A stretch of 64,000 bases of DNA from Methylotenera_A sp031381645 (GTDB lineage: Bacteria; Pseudomonadota; Gammaproteobacteria; Burkholderiales; Methylophilaceae). Location of the stretch: the NCBI GenBank assembly GCA_031381645.1, contig JANMYB010000082.1, forward strand, positions 8,261 through 72,260, given 5' to 3'. The notes under the pieces are model-generated. The model did not search any database. It saw only the letters and a program-made list of their open reading frames with translations, and was not told the DNA's origin. A program made the position numbers and the translations under genes. Shown here one piece after another: positions 1 to 8,278 of the stretch (its first letter is position 1; every line of letters begins with the position of its first letter).

Positions 1-1008
1 TACATTAATCAGCTTATTACGTTTGTTTCTGGTTTCTTTTCTGCGTTGGCGCTCATAGCCCTCTACGCACCAATCAACACGCAGTTTTTTAAACAACTTC
101 ACGACCACATCAGTCGAAGCCATTTTCTCTAGCCCAAATTCTTGTAGCGGCTTTTGAGTATCGACTGCGCATAAATAGGCTTCAATCTTATCGACCAAAC
201 GCGTGGTTTTCCAGAAGCGATAATCGGCAAACTTTTCGACCGCACGAATACGCTCTGGGCCTTTATCAGACTCAATATTGATAAAAAATTGATACTTATC
301 TTGCTTATGCTTAATCGTAATGAGTGGATTGCTTGCCCAAACTTTAAGAATTTGCTCGGTCATTTGAATTTGCAGGTGAGTGTAGCTACTCTTCTGTAAA
401 GAGTCCAACATAAAACCACGCTTCAATAGGGTCGATATGCTGGTTTCTTTTGATTGAAAGTCATACAGGAATAAGTTGGTATTCATTAATGACAAATTTT
501 CAGCACATTTGATGACTTTACAAACATTTTCCCAAGTGCCGATTGACGCAGGTTGATCATCAAAATAACGCCATTTTGCAGCAGCAAATGTGGCATTTAA
601 GTGTCGCGCTAAAATTAAATTCATTTTTGTGTCAGCAAAAACTATCTTATTTTGTGCTAAATAACAATCTAAAAACTGTGTGTAAGCAACATAGAGCTGG
701 CGCTGATACGAGTATACTGTATTGTAAATTTTAGTTTCTACTTCTCTACTTAATTTCAATACGGTCAAGTAGTTATGTGTGATTTCCTTCGCATGCTTAT
801 ATGTTTTTCTATCGATTTCCAGCACCAAATCAATGTGAAAATCCAGATTTTTTGTTGAGTCGAATTGAATTTTAACCAGCTGCGCTGTAATCTCTTTAAG
901 CGCAGTCAGTTCGTCCACTTCAGTAAGCGTGTCCATCCACCCAAGATTTTTTTGCGCATCTTGAGGATGTAAAACCGCCTGAATTTTATGCTTTACCGTA
1001 GCTAACAT
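1..1008 (-). CDS. Uncharacterised protein, C-terminus cut by window edge
   Basis: Reading the reverse strand from the ATG at 1006-1008 gives an uninterrupted frame of 336 codons that runs off the window start, so this is the N-terminal part of a longer protein. The protein is soluble-looking, rich in charged and amphipathic helices, with no signal peptide or membrane segment. Its last visible residues are Arg/Lys-rich (YERQRRKETRNKRNK) and contain an RxxxR pattern. PilZ c-di-GMP domains often begin with such a motif, so a PilZ domain may follow just outside the window; this is a guess from one motif. The gene is divergent from ribE, separated by about 210 bp. I do not recognise the helical N-terminal part. 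An ordinary ORF caller can miss it because neither the stop nor the full length is in the window. Confidence 0.75.
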   Translation of the reverse strand, partial: MLATVKHKIQAVLHPQDAQKNLGWMDTLTEVDELTALKEITAQLVKIQFDSTKNLDFHIDLVLEIDRKTYKHAKEITHNYLTVLKLSREVETKIYNTVYSYQRQLYVAYTQFLDCYLAQNKIVFADTKMNLILARHLNATFAAAKWRYFDDQPASIGTWENVCKVIKCAENLSLMNTNLFLYDFQSKETSISTLLKRGFMLDSLQKSSYTHLQIQMTEQILKVWASNPLITIKHKQDKYQFFINIESDKGPERIRAVEKFADYRFWKTTRLVDKIEAYLCAVDTQKPLQEFGLEKMASTDVVVKLFKKLRVDWCVEGYERQRRKETRNKRNKLINV

Positions 1009-1217
1009 TTTTAGTACCTGCTCAATAAAAAGTAAATGACATGTTCACTTTTGCAACATGTATGCCAACTTTTTAATTTGCCTGATTATCTAAAGAATAC
1101 TGCTGATATTTAAATTCTTGAATGCAACTTCATTTACACCTGCTAAAATACCCTACATTCGCTTACAAACACAATAGCCCATATGGGTTAAAGCACTATT
1201 ACACTAGATTACTCATA

Positions 1218-1814
1218 ATGTTTACTGGAATTATTCAAGCAATTGGCCACATTGATGCCATTACAAAACAAGGCGATGATCTCAAGCTTTCAATTCGCGC
1301 TGCCAATTTAGACGGCGTCATTGTGGGCGACAGCATCGCGGTGAATGGCGTGTGTTTAACTGTAGAAAATCTAACTAAAACGCATTTTGAGACCCATGTT
1401 TCAAAAGAAACGCTGAGCGTGACTACGGGTTTAGCTAACAATAATGATGTGAATTTAGAAAAAGCATTGCGCTTGAGTGATAGGCTGGGCGGACATTTGG
1501 TAAGCGGTCATGTCGATGGTGTGGGCGAAGTAACGCAATTTACTAACTTAGGCGAATGCTGGCTGCTGGCGGTACGCGCACCGCATGCTATTTCAAAATA
1601 TATCGCCAAAAAAGGCTCTATTTGCGTGGATGGGGTAAGTTTGACCGTGAACACCATCGAACAAGATATTTTCACCATGAATATTATTCCGCACACTTTA
1701 GAAAATACCGCGCTAAGCAATTTAAGCGCTGAAAGCTTCGTTAATATTGAGATTGACCAAATTGCGCGCTATGTGGAACGCATGACAGAATGGAATAGAC
1801 CCAGTGCCGCTTAA
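1218..1814 (+). CDS. ribE: Riboflavin synthase alpha chain
   Basis: Catalyses the last step of riboflavin synthesis, dismutation of two 6,7-dimethyl-8-ribityllumazine molecules. The 198-residue protein starts MFTGIIQ, the family's N-terminal signature, and shows the expected internal duplication of two lumazine-binding barrels (GDSIAVNGVCLTV near residue 39 and KKGSICVDGVSLTV near 136, plus GGHLVSGHVDG between them). The ATG at 1218 is chosen over an in-frame start at 1122 because the conserved N-terminus begins exactly there. No clear Shine-Dalgarno and no FMN riboswitch were seen in the 200 bp upstream. It overlaps the next riboflavin gene by 11 bp, so the two are co-transcribed. No lumazine synthase (ribH) follows here. 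Confidence 0.97.
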   Translation: MFTGIIQAIGHIDAITKQGDDLKLSIRAANLDGVIVGDSIAVNGVCLTVENLTKTHFETHVSKETLSVTTGLANNNDVNLEKALRLSDRLGGHLVSGHVDGVGEVTQFTNLGECWLLAVRAPHAISKYIAKKGSICVDGVSLTVNTIEQDIFTMNIIPHTLENTALSNLSAESFVNIEIDQIARYVERMTEWNRPSAA

Positions 1815-2901
1815 ATCCATTAGTCCAATTACCAACATTATCGCCGACATTAAAGTGGGCAGAATGGTGATATTAGTAGATGACGAAAATCGTGAAAACG
1901 AAGGGGACTTTGTCATTGCTGCCGAATTTGCAACAGCTGAACATATCAACTTTATGGCAAAATTTGGTCGCGGTTTAATTTGCCTTACGCTCACTGAAGC
2001 GCGCTGCCAACAACTGGATTTGCCGCCGATGGTAGAGAAAAACGATTCGCGTCTGGGCACTAATTTTACTGTGTCGATTGAAGCTGCGACTGGCGTCACC
2101 ACTGGCATTTCAGCAGCCGATCGCGCGACAACGATAAAGGCCGCCGTAGCAAAAAACGCGCACGCCAAAGATATTGTTAGTCCCGGCCATGTGTTCCCGC
2201 TGGCAGCACTCAATGGCGGGGTGTTAGTGCGCGCTGGCCACACCGAGGCGGGTAGCGACTTAGCTACGCTAGCAGGTTGTGAGCCTGCCAGTGTGATTTG
2301 CGAGATTTTAAAGGACGATGGCGAAATGGCACGCTTGCCAGATTTGGTTGAAATCGCGCAACAACACAACATCAAAATTGGCACCATAGCCGATTTAATT
2401 AGTTACAGAAGTGAAAATGAGAAATTAATTGAACGGGCCGCTAGCCGCATGGTTGTTACCTCACAGGGCAGCATGCGTTTAGTGGCTTATCGCGATAAAA
2501 TTACGCGCGAAACACATCTGGCTTTGGTAAAAGGCTCACCTAGCGCCGATAAAGAAACTTTGGTGCGCGTACACGAGCCGCTTTCTGTTTTAGATTTGCT
2601 CGACAGCAGCAATCGCAACCATAGCTGGAGTTTAATCGATGCCCTGCAAGCCATATCCAGAGCGCCTTCTGGCGTGGTTGTTTTGCTTAATCATAGCGAA
2701 TCCGGCGGTGATTTAATTGAGCGCATTCAAAATGCCGATGAGCCCACTCGCTATAACCAAGAGTTGCGCACTTACGGCATTGGCTCACAGATTTTGCTGG
2801 ATTTAGGTGTTCGAAAAATGCGACTAATGGCAACGCCACGCAAAATGCCAAGCATGGACGGCTTTGGCTTGGAAATCACTGGCTATTTGGAGGCCAGCTA
2901 A
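1804..2901 (+). CDS. ribB: 3,4-dihydroxy-2-butanone-4-phosphate synthase fused to a degenerate GTP cyclohydrolase II-like domain (RibBX type)
   Basis: Residues 1 to about 205 form a complete DHBP synthase that converts ribulose 5-phosphate to the four-carbon riboflavin precursor; DDENRENEGDF near residue 26 and the HTEAGSDLA motif are intact. Residues about 206-365 resemble GTP cyclohydrolase II (RibA) but lack the zinc-binding cysteine cluster (the C-x-D-C-G-x-QL region) and its surrounding catalytic stretch. The protein is therefore probably not a functional RibBA. This matches the RibBX hybrid class known in many proteobacteria; a separate RibA should exist elsewhere. The start is GTG at 1804, overlapping ribE by 11 bp. 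The next in-frame ATG would remove conserved N-terminal residues. Confidence 0.93.
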   Translation: MPLKSISPITNIIADIKVGRMVILVDDENRENEGDFVIAAEFATAEHINFMAKFGRGLICLTLTEARCQQLDLPPMVEKNDSRLGTNFTVSIEAATGVTTGISAADRATTIKAAVAKNAHAKDIVSPGHVFPLAALNGGVLVRAGHTEAGSDLATLAGCEPASVICEILKDDGEMARLPDLVEIAQQHNIKIGTIADLISYRSENEKLIERAASRMVVTSQGSMRLVAYRDKITRETHLALVKGSPSADKETLVRVHEPLSVLDLLDSSNRNHSWSLIDALQAISRAPSGVVVLLNHSESGGDLIERIQNADEPTRYNQELRTYGIGSQILLDLGVRKMRLMATPRKMPSMDGFGLEITGYLEAS

Positions 2902-2930
2902 TTTGTGCTAAAATAGCACCATTGGAAAAT

Positions 2931-3509
2931 ATGAATCTTACAGGTCAGTTTCTCATCGCGATGCCCGCCATGACAGATCCGTTTTTTTCCAAAACCGTCA
3001 CCTACATCTGCACGCACAACCAAGATGGCGCCATGGGTGTCATTATCAATCGTAGCGCCGACATCACCGTAGCAAATCTATTCCAACAGATACAGCTCGA
3101 AGCTGAATCTACAGCACTTCTAAAGAAAACCGTACACTTTGGTGGCCCAGTACAAACCGAACGCGGCTTTATTTTGCATGACATTTTACCAGCGACTCAC
3201 GACGAATTTAACTCCACTATCGTCATCAATAACATAGTGGCACTCACCACTTCAAAAGATATTTTAGAAGCCACCGCACAAAACAAAGGCCCTAGCAAAA
3301 TGCTCATTGCCTTAGGTTATGCAGGTTGGGCAGCAGGTCAGCTTGAAAATGAACTAGCGCAAAATGCATGGCTAAGCTTAGAAAGTGATAATTTAGACGA
3401 CATCCATGCACTAATTTTTGATAAAGCCGACCACGAAAAATTTGATTATGCCATGCGCATGATGGGCTTAAATTTAGCCAATTTATCTGATGTGGCGGGG
3501 CATGCTTAA
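2931..3509 (+). CDS. yqgE: YqgE/AlgH family protein (UPF0301)
   Basis: A 192-residue member of the YqgE/AlgH family, whose biochemical role is unsettled (AlgH was first linked to alginate regulation in Pseudomonas). Family hallmarks are the N-terminal MNLTGQFLIAMPAMTDPFF, GAMGVIINR, HFGGPVQTERGF and ALGYAGWAAGQLENEL. The ATG at 2931 is preferred to an in-frame TTG at 2922 because homologues begin MNL. It ends one base before the ruvX start codon. The yqgE-ruvX-pyrR-pyrB-pyrC' order is the same as I recall in Pseudomonas, suggesting a long-conserved operon. Confidence 0.95.
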   Translation: MNLTGQFLIAMPAMTDPFFSKTVTYICTHNQDGAMGVIINRSADITVANLFQQIQLEAESTALLKKTVHFGGPVQTERGFILHDILPATHDEFNSTIVINNIVALTTSKDILEATAQNKGPSKMLIALGYAGWAAGQLENELAQNAWLSLESDNLDDIHALIFDKADHEKFDYAMRMMGLNLANLSDVAGHA

Positions 3510-3992
3510 ATGACACCAAACAACAGCTTAAGCCAAAGCCATTTACCCATATTAGAACGCAGTTATCCCAACATTTCTGGCACGGTGTTGACATTCGATT
3601 TTGGCGAAAAACGCATCGGCGTGGCAGCGGGAGAAACCATGCTCAAAGTCGCGCATCCGCTCACCACGATCAATGCTGAAGAAAATGAAGTGAAGTTTAC
3701 GAAAATCGCCAATATCATCCAAGAGTGGCGCCCAGTATTATTGATTGTCGGCTTGCCTATGCACATGGATGGCGAATCTCACCTGCTGACACATCTTGCT
3801 AAAAAATTTGCACAGCGGCTTGAAGGCCGCTTTAATTTGCCTGTGATGATGTTGGATGAGCGCTTAAGTTCGGCTGAGGCCTCACAAAATTTGAGCCAAA
3901 CTGGCATTAAAGGCATTAAACAAAAAGTCATGCTAGATGCCGTGGCTGCGCAAAGCATATTACAATCTTATTTTGACTCTTTAAGCAAATGA
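3510..3992 (+). CDS. ruvX: Holliday junction resolvase-like protein RuvX (YqgF)
   Basis: A 160-residue RNase H-fold protein of the RuvX/YqgF family, implicated in 16S rRNA 5'-end processing and proposed as a Holliday junction resolvase. The catalytic pattern is visible: TFDFGEKRIGVAAG with the first Asp near residue 29, LLIVGLPMHMDG in the middle, MLDERLSSAEA, and the terminal VMLDAVAAQSIL with the last Asp. The ATG follows the yqgE stop directly and the stop overlaps the pyrR start (ATGA), indicating translational coupling. The N-terminus carries about 20 extra residues before the fold begins. Confidence 0.95.
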   Translation: MTPNNSLSQSHLPILERSYPNISGTVLTFDFGEKRIGVAAGETMLKVAHPLTTINAEENEVKFTKIANIIQEWRPVLLIVGLPMHMDGESHLLTHLAKKFAQRLEGRFNLPVMMLDERLSSAEASQNLSQTGIKGIKQKVMLDAVAAQSILQSYFDSLSK

Positions 3993-4492
3993 TGAACTTG
4001 CCTAACCCTGAACATTTATTAGCCGAAATTACCGCAAAAATACAGGTGCTGTTAAACAAAGATAGCGCGCTGGTCGGCATTCACAGCGGCGGGGTATGGA
4101 TGATGAGTCGCATTTTAGAGTCAATTAAGCAAGATGTGCCCTACGGCATGCTAGATGCCGCCATGTATCGCGACGATTATGCGCAACGAGGTTTAAAAAA
4201 TGAACCTAAGCCTTCACAAATCCCTTTTGATGTCACGGACAAACACATCATTTTAATCGACGATATTTTCTACACTGGCCGTACCACCCGCGCCGCAATG
4301 AATGAATTGTTCGATTACGGCCGCCCCGCAAGCATTACCTTGGCGGTGCTAATTAATCGCGGTGGCGCAGAATTGCCTATTTATCCCAACATTGTCGGTG
4401 CAGAAATTCTGTTGAGCCCAAATCAAAATTTACAGCTTTCGCAAGATACTAAAAGCAAGCTACATCTGACTTTAGAGAATAGTAATGAATAA
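3989..4492 (+). CDS. pyrR: Bifunctional PyrR: pyrimidine operon regulator / uracil phosphoribosyltransferase
   Basis: A 167-residue type I phosphoribosyltransferase. The PRPP-binding loop IILIDDIFYTGRTTRAA (around residue 88) is textbook PyrR, and AMYRDDYAQRG fits the family's flexible loop. In Firmicutes PyrR binds pyr mRNA to cause attenuation; in proteobacteria it may act mainly as an enzyme or regulate differently. I saw no convincing attenuator hairpin upstream, since the gene overlaps ruvX by 4 bp and overlaps pyrB by 8 bp. It starts with two adjacent Met codons (3989 and 3992), either of which could be used. Confidence 0.95.
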   Translation: MMNLPNPEHLLAEITAKIQVLLNKDSALVGIHSGGVWMMSRILESIKQDVPYGMLDAAMYRDDYAQRGLKNEPKPSQIPFDVTDKHIILIDDIFYTGRTTRAAMNELFDYGRPASITLAVLINRGGAELPIYPNIVGAEILLSPNQNLQLSQDTKSKLHLTLENSNE

Positions 4493-5477
4493 CCCACAAC
4501 TCGATGCTGACGGCAAACTGAAACATTTATTGAGCATCGAAGGGTTGCCAAAAAAAATCCTCACACAAATTTTGGATACTGCCGAAACCTTTGTCGGCGT
4601 GGCTGAGCGCGATATTAAAAAAGTACCGCTGCTACGTGGCAAAACTGTCTGCAATATTTTTTTCGAAAACAGCACCCGCACTCGCACCACCTTTGAAATC
4701 GCGGCCAAGCGCCTTTCTGCTGACGTCATCAATCTTAACGTTGGCACTTCCAGCCAATCGAAAGGCGAAACGATTTTAGACACGGTGGATAATTTAATCG
4801 CCATGCATGCGGACATGTTTGTGGTACGCCACGGCCAAAGCGGCGCGGTGCATTTTATTGCTAAGCATGTACCAGACAATATCAGCGTCATCAACGCGGG
4901 TGATGGTCGCCACGCACACCCAACACAAGGTTTGCTGGACGTATTTACCGTGCGCCGCTACAAGCGCGACATGCACAATCTGCGCGTAGCTTTGGTGGGC
5001 GATGTGCTGCATTCGCGCGTCGCGCGTAGCGAAATTCATGCTTTGACAACTTTAGGCGTACCAGAAGTGCGCGTGATTGCACCCAAAACCTTGTTGCCAG
5101 CCGATGTGGAAAAACTCGGCGTGCAAGTTTTTCACGATATGAAAGCAGGCCTAAAAGATGTAGATGTGGTGATGATGTTACGCCTGCAAAACGAACGCAT
5201 GACTGGTGCGCTACTGCCAAGCGCGCAGGAATACTTTAAAACGTTTGGGCTAACGCAAGAAAAATTAAGTTATGCAAAGTCAGATGCGATTGTCATGCAT
5301 CCTGGCCCGATGAATCGCGGCGTGGAGATTGATTCTAGTGTGGCTGATGGAAGCCAGTCGGTGATTTTGCCGCAAGTCACGTATGGTATCGCAGTTCGTA
5401 TGGCGGTGATGGCGATACTTGCTGGTGGTCAGTCCACAGGCGCTGCTGCTGGCGGACTTCGAGGAGGTGGCGCGTGA
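4485..5477 (+). CDS. pyrB: Aspartate carbamoyltransferase catalytic chain (class A type)
   Basis: Forms N-carbamoyl-aspartate from carbamoyl phosphate and aspartate, the committed step of pyrimidine synthesis. The carbamoyl-phosphate signature FFENSTRTRTTFE is present near residue 59, with GDGRHAHPTQGLLD and the C-terminal MHPGPMNRGVEI. At 330 residues it carries the N-terminal extension (LDADGKLKHLLSIEGLPK) typical of Pseudomonas-like class A enzymes, which assemble with an inactive dihydroorotase partner rather than with PyrI. It overlaps pyrC' by 4 bp (GTGA), fitting tight coupling of the two subunits. The C-terminal tail is Gly/Ala-rich. Confidence 0.97.
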   Translation: MNNPQLDADGKLKHLLSIEGLPKKILTQILDTAETFVGVAERDIKKVPLLRGKTVCNIFFENSTRTRTTFEIAAKRLSADVINLNVGTSSQSKGETILDTVDNLIAMHADMFVVRHGQSGAVHFIAKHVPDNISVINAGDGRHAHPTQGLLDVFTVRRYKRDMHNLRVALVGDVLHSRVARSEIHALTTLGVPEVRVIAPKTLLPADVEKLGVQVFHDMKAGLKDVDVVMMLRLQNERMTGALLPSAQEYFKTFGLTQEKLSYAKSDAIVMHPGPMNRGVEIDSSVADGSQSVILPQVTYGIAVRMAVMAILAGGQSTGAAAGGLRGGGA

Positions 5478-6751
5478 AAATTCATATTAAAAATGGTCAT
5501 TTGATTGACCCAAAAAATAACATCGATAAAAAACAAGATGTGTTTATCGCTGCAAGCAAAATTGTCGGTATCGGGAAAGCGCCCGATGGCTTTGTCGCAA
5601 ATCAAACTATTGATGCCGCAGGTTTAATTGTCGCACCAGGTTTTGTAGACTTGTCTGCACGTCTGCGCGAGCCAGGCTCAGCACATAAAGCCAATCTAAA
5701 AAGTGAGTTGCAAGCCGCAGCCGCTGGTGGTGTGACTAGCCTTGCTTGCCCGCCAGATACCAGTCCAATATTAGATGAGCCAGGGCTGGTGGAAATGCTC
5801 AAACATCGTGCCAAGCAACTCAATTTGGCGCATGTCTATCCGCTAGGTGCGCTGACCCGTCAATTAGAAGGCAAGCTCTTAACAGAAATGCATGCGCTTA
5901 GCGAGGCTGGTTGCGTGGGCTTTAGTCAAGCCGACATTGCGATGACAGATACGCAAGTATTGTGGCGCGCGTTTGAATATGCCACGACGTTTGGATATAC
6001 AATTTTTTTACGTGCCGAAGATTATTATTTAGCCAAAGATGGTGTCGCGCATGATGGCGAAATTGCTAGCCGATTAGGCTTAAAAGGCATACCTGCGGCA
6101 GCTGAGGGCTTAGCGATTGCCAACATTTTGCGCATCGCACATGAAACAAAAACTAAAATTCATCTCTGCAGAATATCCACTGCAGAAGGCGTGGATTTGG
6201 TGCGCGCTGCAAAAAAACAAGGCGTAGCAGTGACCGCGGATGTCAGCACGCAACATTGCCATTTAACTGATCACGACATTGGCTACTTTAATGCGCAAGC
6301 CAATCTAAAGCCACCTCTGCGTAGCATGCGTGATAAAAACGCTCTATGCCTTGGGCTAAAAGACGGCACCATTGACGCGATTTGCAGCGACCACACGCCA
6401 GTGGACGACGACGCAAAATTACTACCGTTTACTGAAGCTGAGGCAGGCGCAACAGGTTTAGAGTTACTGTTGCCATTGACGTTAAAATGGGCGACAGATA
6501 ACAAAGCTAGTCTGTTTGATGCAATTGTAAAAATCACTACCATGCCAGCCAATATATTAGCTATTGCTAGCGGGCATTTAAGCATGAATGCCGATGCTGA
6601 TATTGCGATTTTTAACCCAACTCTTGAATGGAAAGTGGATGCAAGCCAGCTAAAAAGCCAAGGTAAAAACACACCTTTCTTAGGCTTAACGGTAGCTGGG
6701 AAAGTACAATATACCTTGTTGCACGGGCAAATCAGTTATCAAATAAGTTAA
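5474..6751 (+). CDS. pyrC': Dihydroorotase-like protein PyrC', probably catalytically inactive ATCase partner
   Basis: A 425-residue amidohydrolase-fold protein of the type I dihydroorotase family. The metal-binding HxH normally seen in the D-x-H-x-H-LREPG motif is replaced: the sequence reads FVDLSARLREPG, with Leu-Ser-Ala-Arg where the histidines belong. Later His ligands are also altered (STQHCHLTD, and SDHTPVDDD instead of a DHAPH-like site). This is the signature of the pseudo-dihydroorotase subunit required for assembly of class A aspartate transcarbamoylase, not for catalysis; a true dihydroorotase should be encoded elsewhere. Start is GTG at 5474, inside the pyrB stop region. The TAA lies at 6749-6751, followed by an 86-bp gap without a clear hairpin terminator. 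Confidence 0.93.
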   Translation: MKIHIKNGHLIDPKNNIDKKQDVFIAASKIVGIGKAPDGFVANQTIDAAGLIVAPGFVDLSARLREPGSAHKANLKSELQAAAAGGVTSLACPPDTSPILDEPGLVEMLKHRAKQLNLAHVYPLGALTRQLEGKLLTEMHALSEAGCVGFSQADIAMTDTQVLWRAFEYATTFGYTIFLRAEDYYLAKDGVAHDGEIASRLGLKGIPAAAEGLAIANILRIAHETKTKIHLCRISTAEGVDLVRAAKKQGVAVTADVSTQHCHLTDHDIGYFNAQANLKPPLRSMRDKNALCLGLKDGTIDAICSDHTPVDDDAKLLPFTEAEAGATGLELLLPLTLKWATDNKASLFDAIVKITTMPANILAIASGHLSMNADADIAIFNPTLEWKVDASQLKSQGKNTPFLGLTVAGKVQYTLLHGQISYQIS

Positions 6752-6865
6752 AATTTAGTCGCAACTGACTTAAAAACTTGACGTTTTCTTAAAAGGCGCA
6801 GATAGTTACTTTTCTTATTTTTTAGTAATATCAATTTTTTGACTAGTCATTATTGGGGAGTAAAA

Positions 6866-7411
6866 ATGAGTTCACTTTTAAGTTCTTTAGGATGTTGTTT
6901 TTGGTGGTTTTTAGCTGGCACTTTACTAGGCTGGCTGCTAAATCGTTGCATGTGCAAATGTTGCTGCAAAGTACCTCCAAGTAGCGGCAACACGACTCAC
7001 ACACCCGCCCCAGCTCCTACGCCAGTCAAAATGGCTGATGCGCCTGCCGCACCAGCGGTAAAAGCCGTGCCTATGGCCCCGAAAGCCAAAGCTGCACCAG
7101 CAGCATCTGTGATTGACTTAGCCGCAGCGAAAAAAGCGGGCTTTATCATTAAAAATGCAAATGATCTGACCATTGTGGAAGGCATAGGCCCAAAAATTAA
7201 TGAATTATTTAACGCCAATGGCATTAAAACTTTTGCGCAACTGGCAGCGGCTACAGTACCGCAAATGCGTAAAATTCTAGACGATGGCGGTTCTCGCTTC
7301 CGCATTGCCAACCCTAGCACTTGGGCACAGCAAGCAGCATTAGCAGCTGATAATAAATGGGCAGAGCTTAAAAAGTTGCAAGACAAACTTTCTGCTGGCC
7401 TTAAAAAATAA
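6866..7411 (+). CDS. Membrane-anchored, Cys-rich protein with helix-hairpin-helix domain, unknown function
   Basis: A 181-residue protein of unrecognised function. The N-terminus has one membrane segment (about residues 9-25, FWWFLAGTLLGWLL) followed at once by a cysteine cluster (NRCMCKCCCKV). Then comes an Ala/Pro/Lys-rich linker to about residue 85 and a C-terminal helix-hairpin-helix-like domain (LTIVEGIGPKINELFNANGI) of the kind seen in DNA-binding HhH repeats and DUF4332-like proteins. The start is the ATG at 6866 with a strong GGGGAG Shine-Dalgarno at 6855-6860. It sits 12 bp before the OmpA-like gene, so the two form a pair. Function is unknown; the HhH motif might bind nucleic acid or protein at the inner membrane. 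Confidence 0.85.
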   Translation: MSSLLSSLGCCFWWFLAGTLLGWLLNRCMCKCCCKVPPSSGNTTHTPAPAPTPVKMADAPAAPAVKAVPMAPKAKAAPAASVIDLAAAKKAGFIIKNANDLTIVEGIGPKINELFNANGIKTFAQLAAATVPQMRKILDDGGSRFRIANPSTWAQQAALAADNKWAELKKLQDKLSAGLKK

Positions 7412-7423
7412 AAGGTGACTAAT

Positions 7424-8200
7424 ATGCATAACAATCAATCGAGTTACTCTCGCTGGAGCTGGATAGTTGCGCTAATTCTTGCGTTAATATTATTGCTGAT
7501 GTTACTAACAGGTCGTGGCCCATCTAGTGCATGCTGTGGCACGTCTGACGAAGCCGCAGCTGCAGTTGAAGGAGGATCGATGCCAATGGAGCCAGCTAGC
7601 GTGACTGAGGCGTTTGGCTTTAGTGCCACAGCCAACGACTTTACTAGCAATGGCGATAGTGCCAATGTAAGCTGGTTCAACCAATCTGATGCTTTAAAAG
7701 CACTTTTAGCGGGTGGAGATGCGTTGCAAGCACAGGGTGATGACAAAGATGTAGTCCTTAGAGGCACTGTAGATACTGAAGCAATTAGGGATCAGAAAGG
7801 CGTTGATGCGCAAGCGTTCTTTGGCTCTAGCGTAACTGTAGACAACCAGATTATGGTGAAAGCTGCTGAACCTGCCGCAATGGTGCCCCCACCAGCTGCT
7901 AAACTTTACTTTGATACTGGCAAAACTGTATTGCAGAGTGATGCAGATGCGACCTTAGCCCCCATTATCGAGTGGCTAAATGCAAATCCTGCCTCTAAAG
8001 CAGTAATATCTGGTTTCCACGATCCGCGTGGCAACCAAAAGGTGAACGAAGATCTTGCATACAGCCGCGCTAAAGCGGTACACGCTACGCTTGTTACAAC
8101 AGGTATTGATGTGATGAGAATTGAGTTGCGCAAACCAGAAAGCGTGGATGGCGGCGGCGATTTGGCTGAAGCGAGGCGCGTAGAGGTTTCGGTGGAATAG
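7424..8200 (+). CDS. OmpA/MotB C-terminal domain protein with N-terminal membrane anchor
   Basis: A 258-residue protein with an N-terminal hydrophobic segment (about residues 11-29, WIVALILALILLLMLLTG), then a short ACCGT cysteine pair. A BON-like beta-alpha-beta region follows (DVVLRGTVDTEAIRDQKG, about residues 108-145), and a C-terminal OmpA-like peptidoglycan-binding domain (KLYFDTGKTVLQSDADATL to the end). It is likely anchored in the inner membrane and reaches the cell wall. ATG at 7424 is chosen because AAAGGTG at 7411-7417 is well spaced; an upstream in-frame GTG at 7415 lies within that site. Both proteins of the pair carry membrane-proximal cysteines. Confidence 0.88.
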   Translation: MHNNQSSYSRWSWIVALILALILLLMLLTGRGPSSACCGTSDEAAAAVEGGSMPMEPASVTEAFGFSATANDFTSNGDSANVSWFNQSDALKALLAGGDALQAQGDDKDVVLRGTVDTEAIRDQKGVDAQAFFGSSVTVDNQIMVKAAEPAAMVPPPAAKLYFDTGKTVLQSDADATLAPIIEWLNANPASKAVISGFHDPRGNQKVNEDLAYSRAKAVHATLVTTGIDVMRIELRKPESVDGGGDLAEARRVEVSVE

Positions 8201-8232
8201 CAAGTTTTTATAGAGTGGTCAATTTTCTCAAT

Positions 8233-8262
8233 AAAAAAGCCGATGTTCCCATCGGCTTTTTT
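8233..8262. terminator. Bidirectional Rho-independent terminator
   Basis: A perfect 13-bp stem (8233-8245 with 8250-8262, core AGCCGATG/CATCGGCT) and a 4-nt loop, with A and T tracts on the two sides. It lies between the OmpA-like gene and the convergent pilU gene and can serve both. Confidence 0.92.
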
Positions 8263-8278
8263 ATTTCAAGTTAATTTT

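Noticed and set aside
543..734. 63-codon plus-strand frame
   Set aside because: Lies antisense to the long reverse-strand frame 1-1008, which has coherent coding character.
1009..1217. FMN riboswitch upstream of ribE
   Set aside because: No conserved RFN element segments were visible and the 200 bp are AT-rich with little structure.
1722..2387. 221-codon reverse-strand frame over ribB
   Set aside because: Shadow of the well-supported ribB gene; no recognisable domain.
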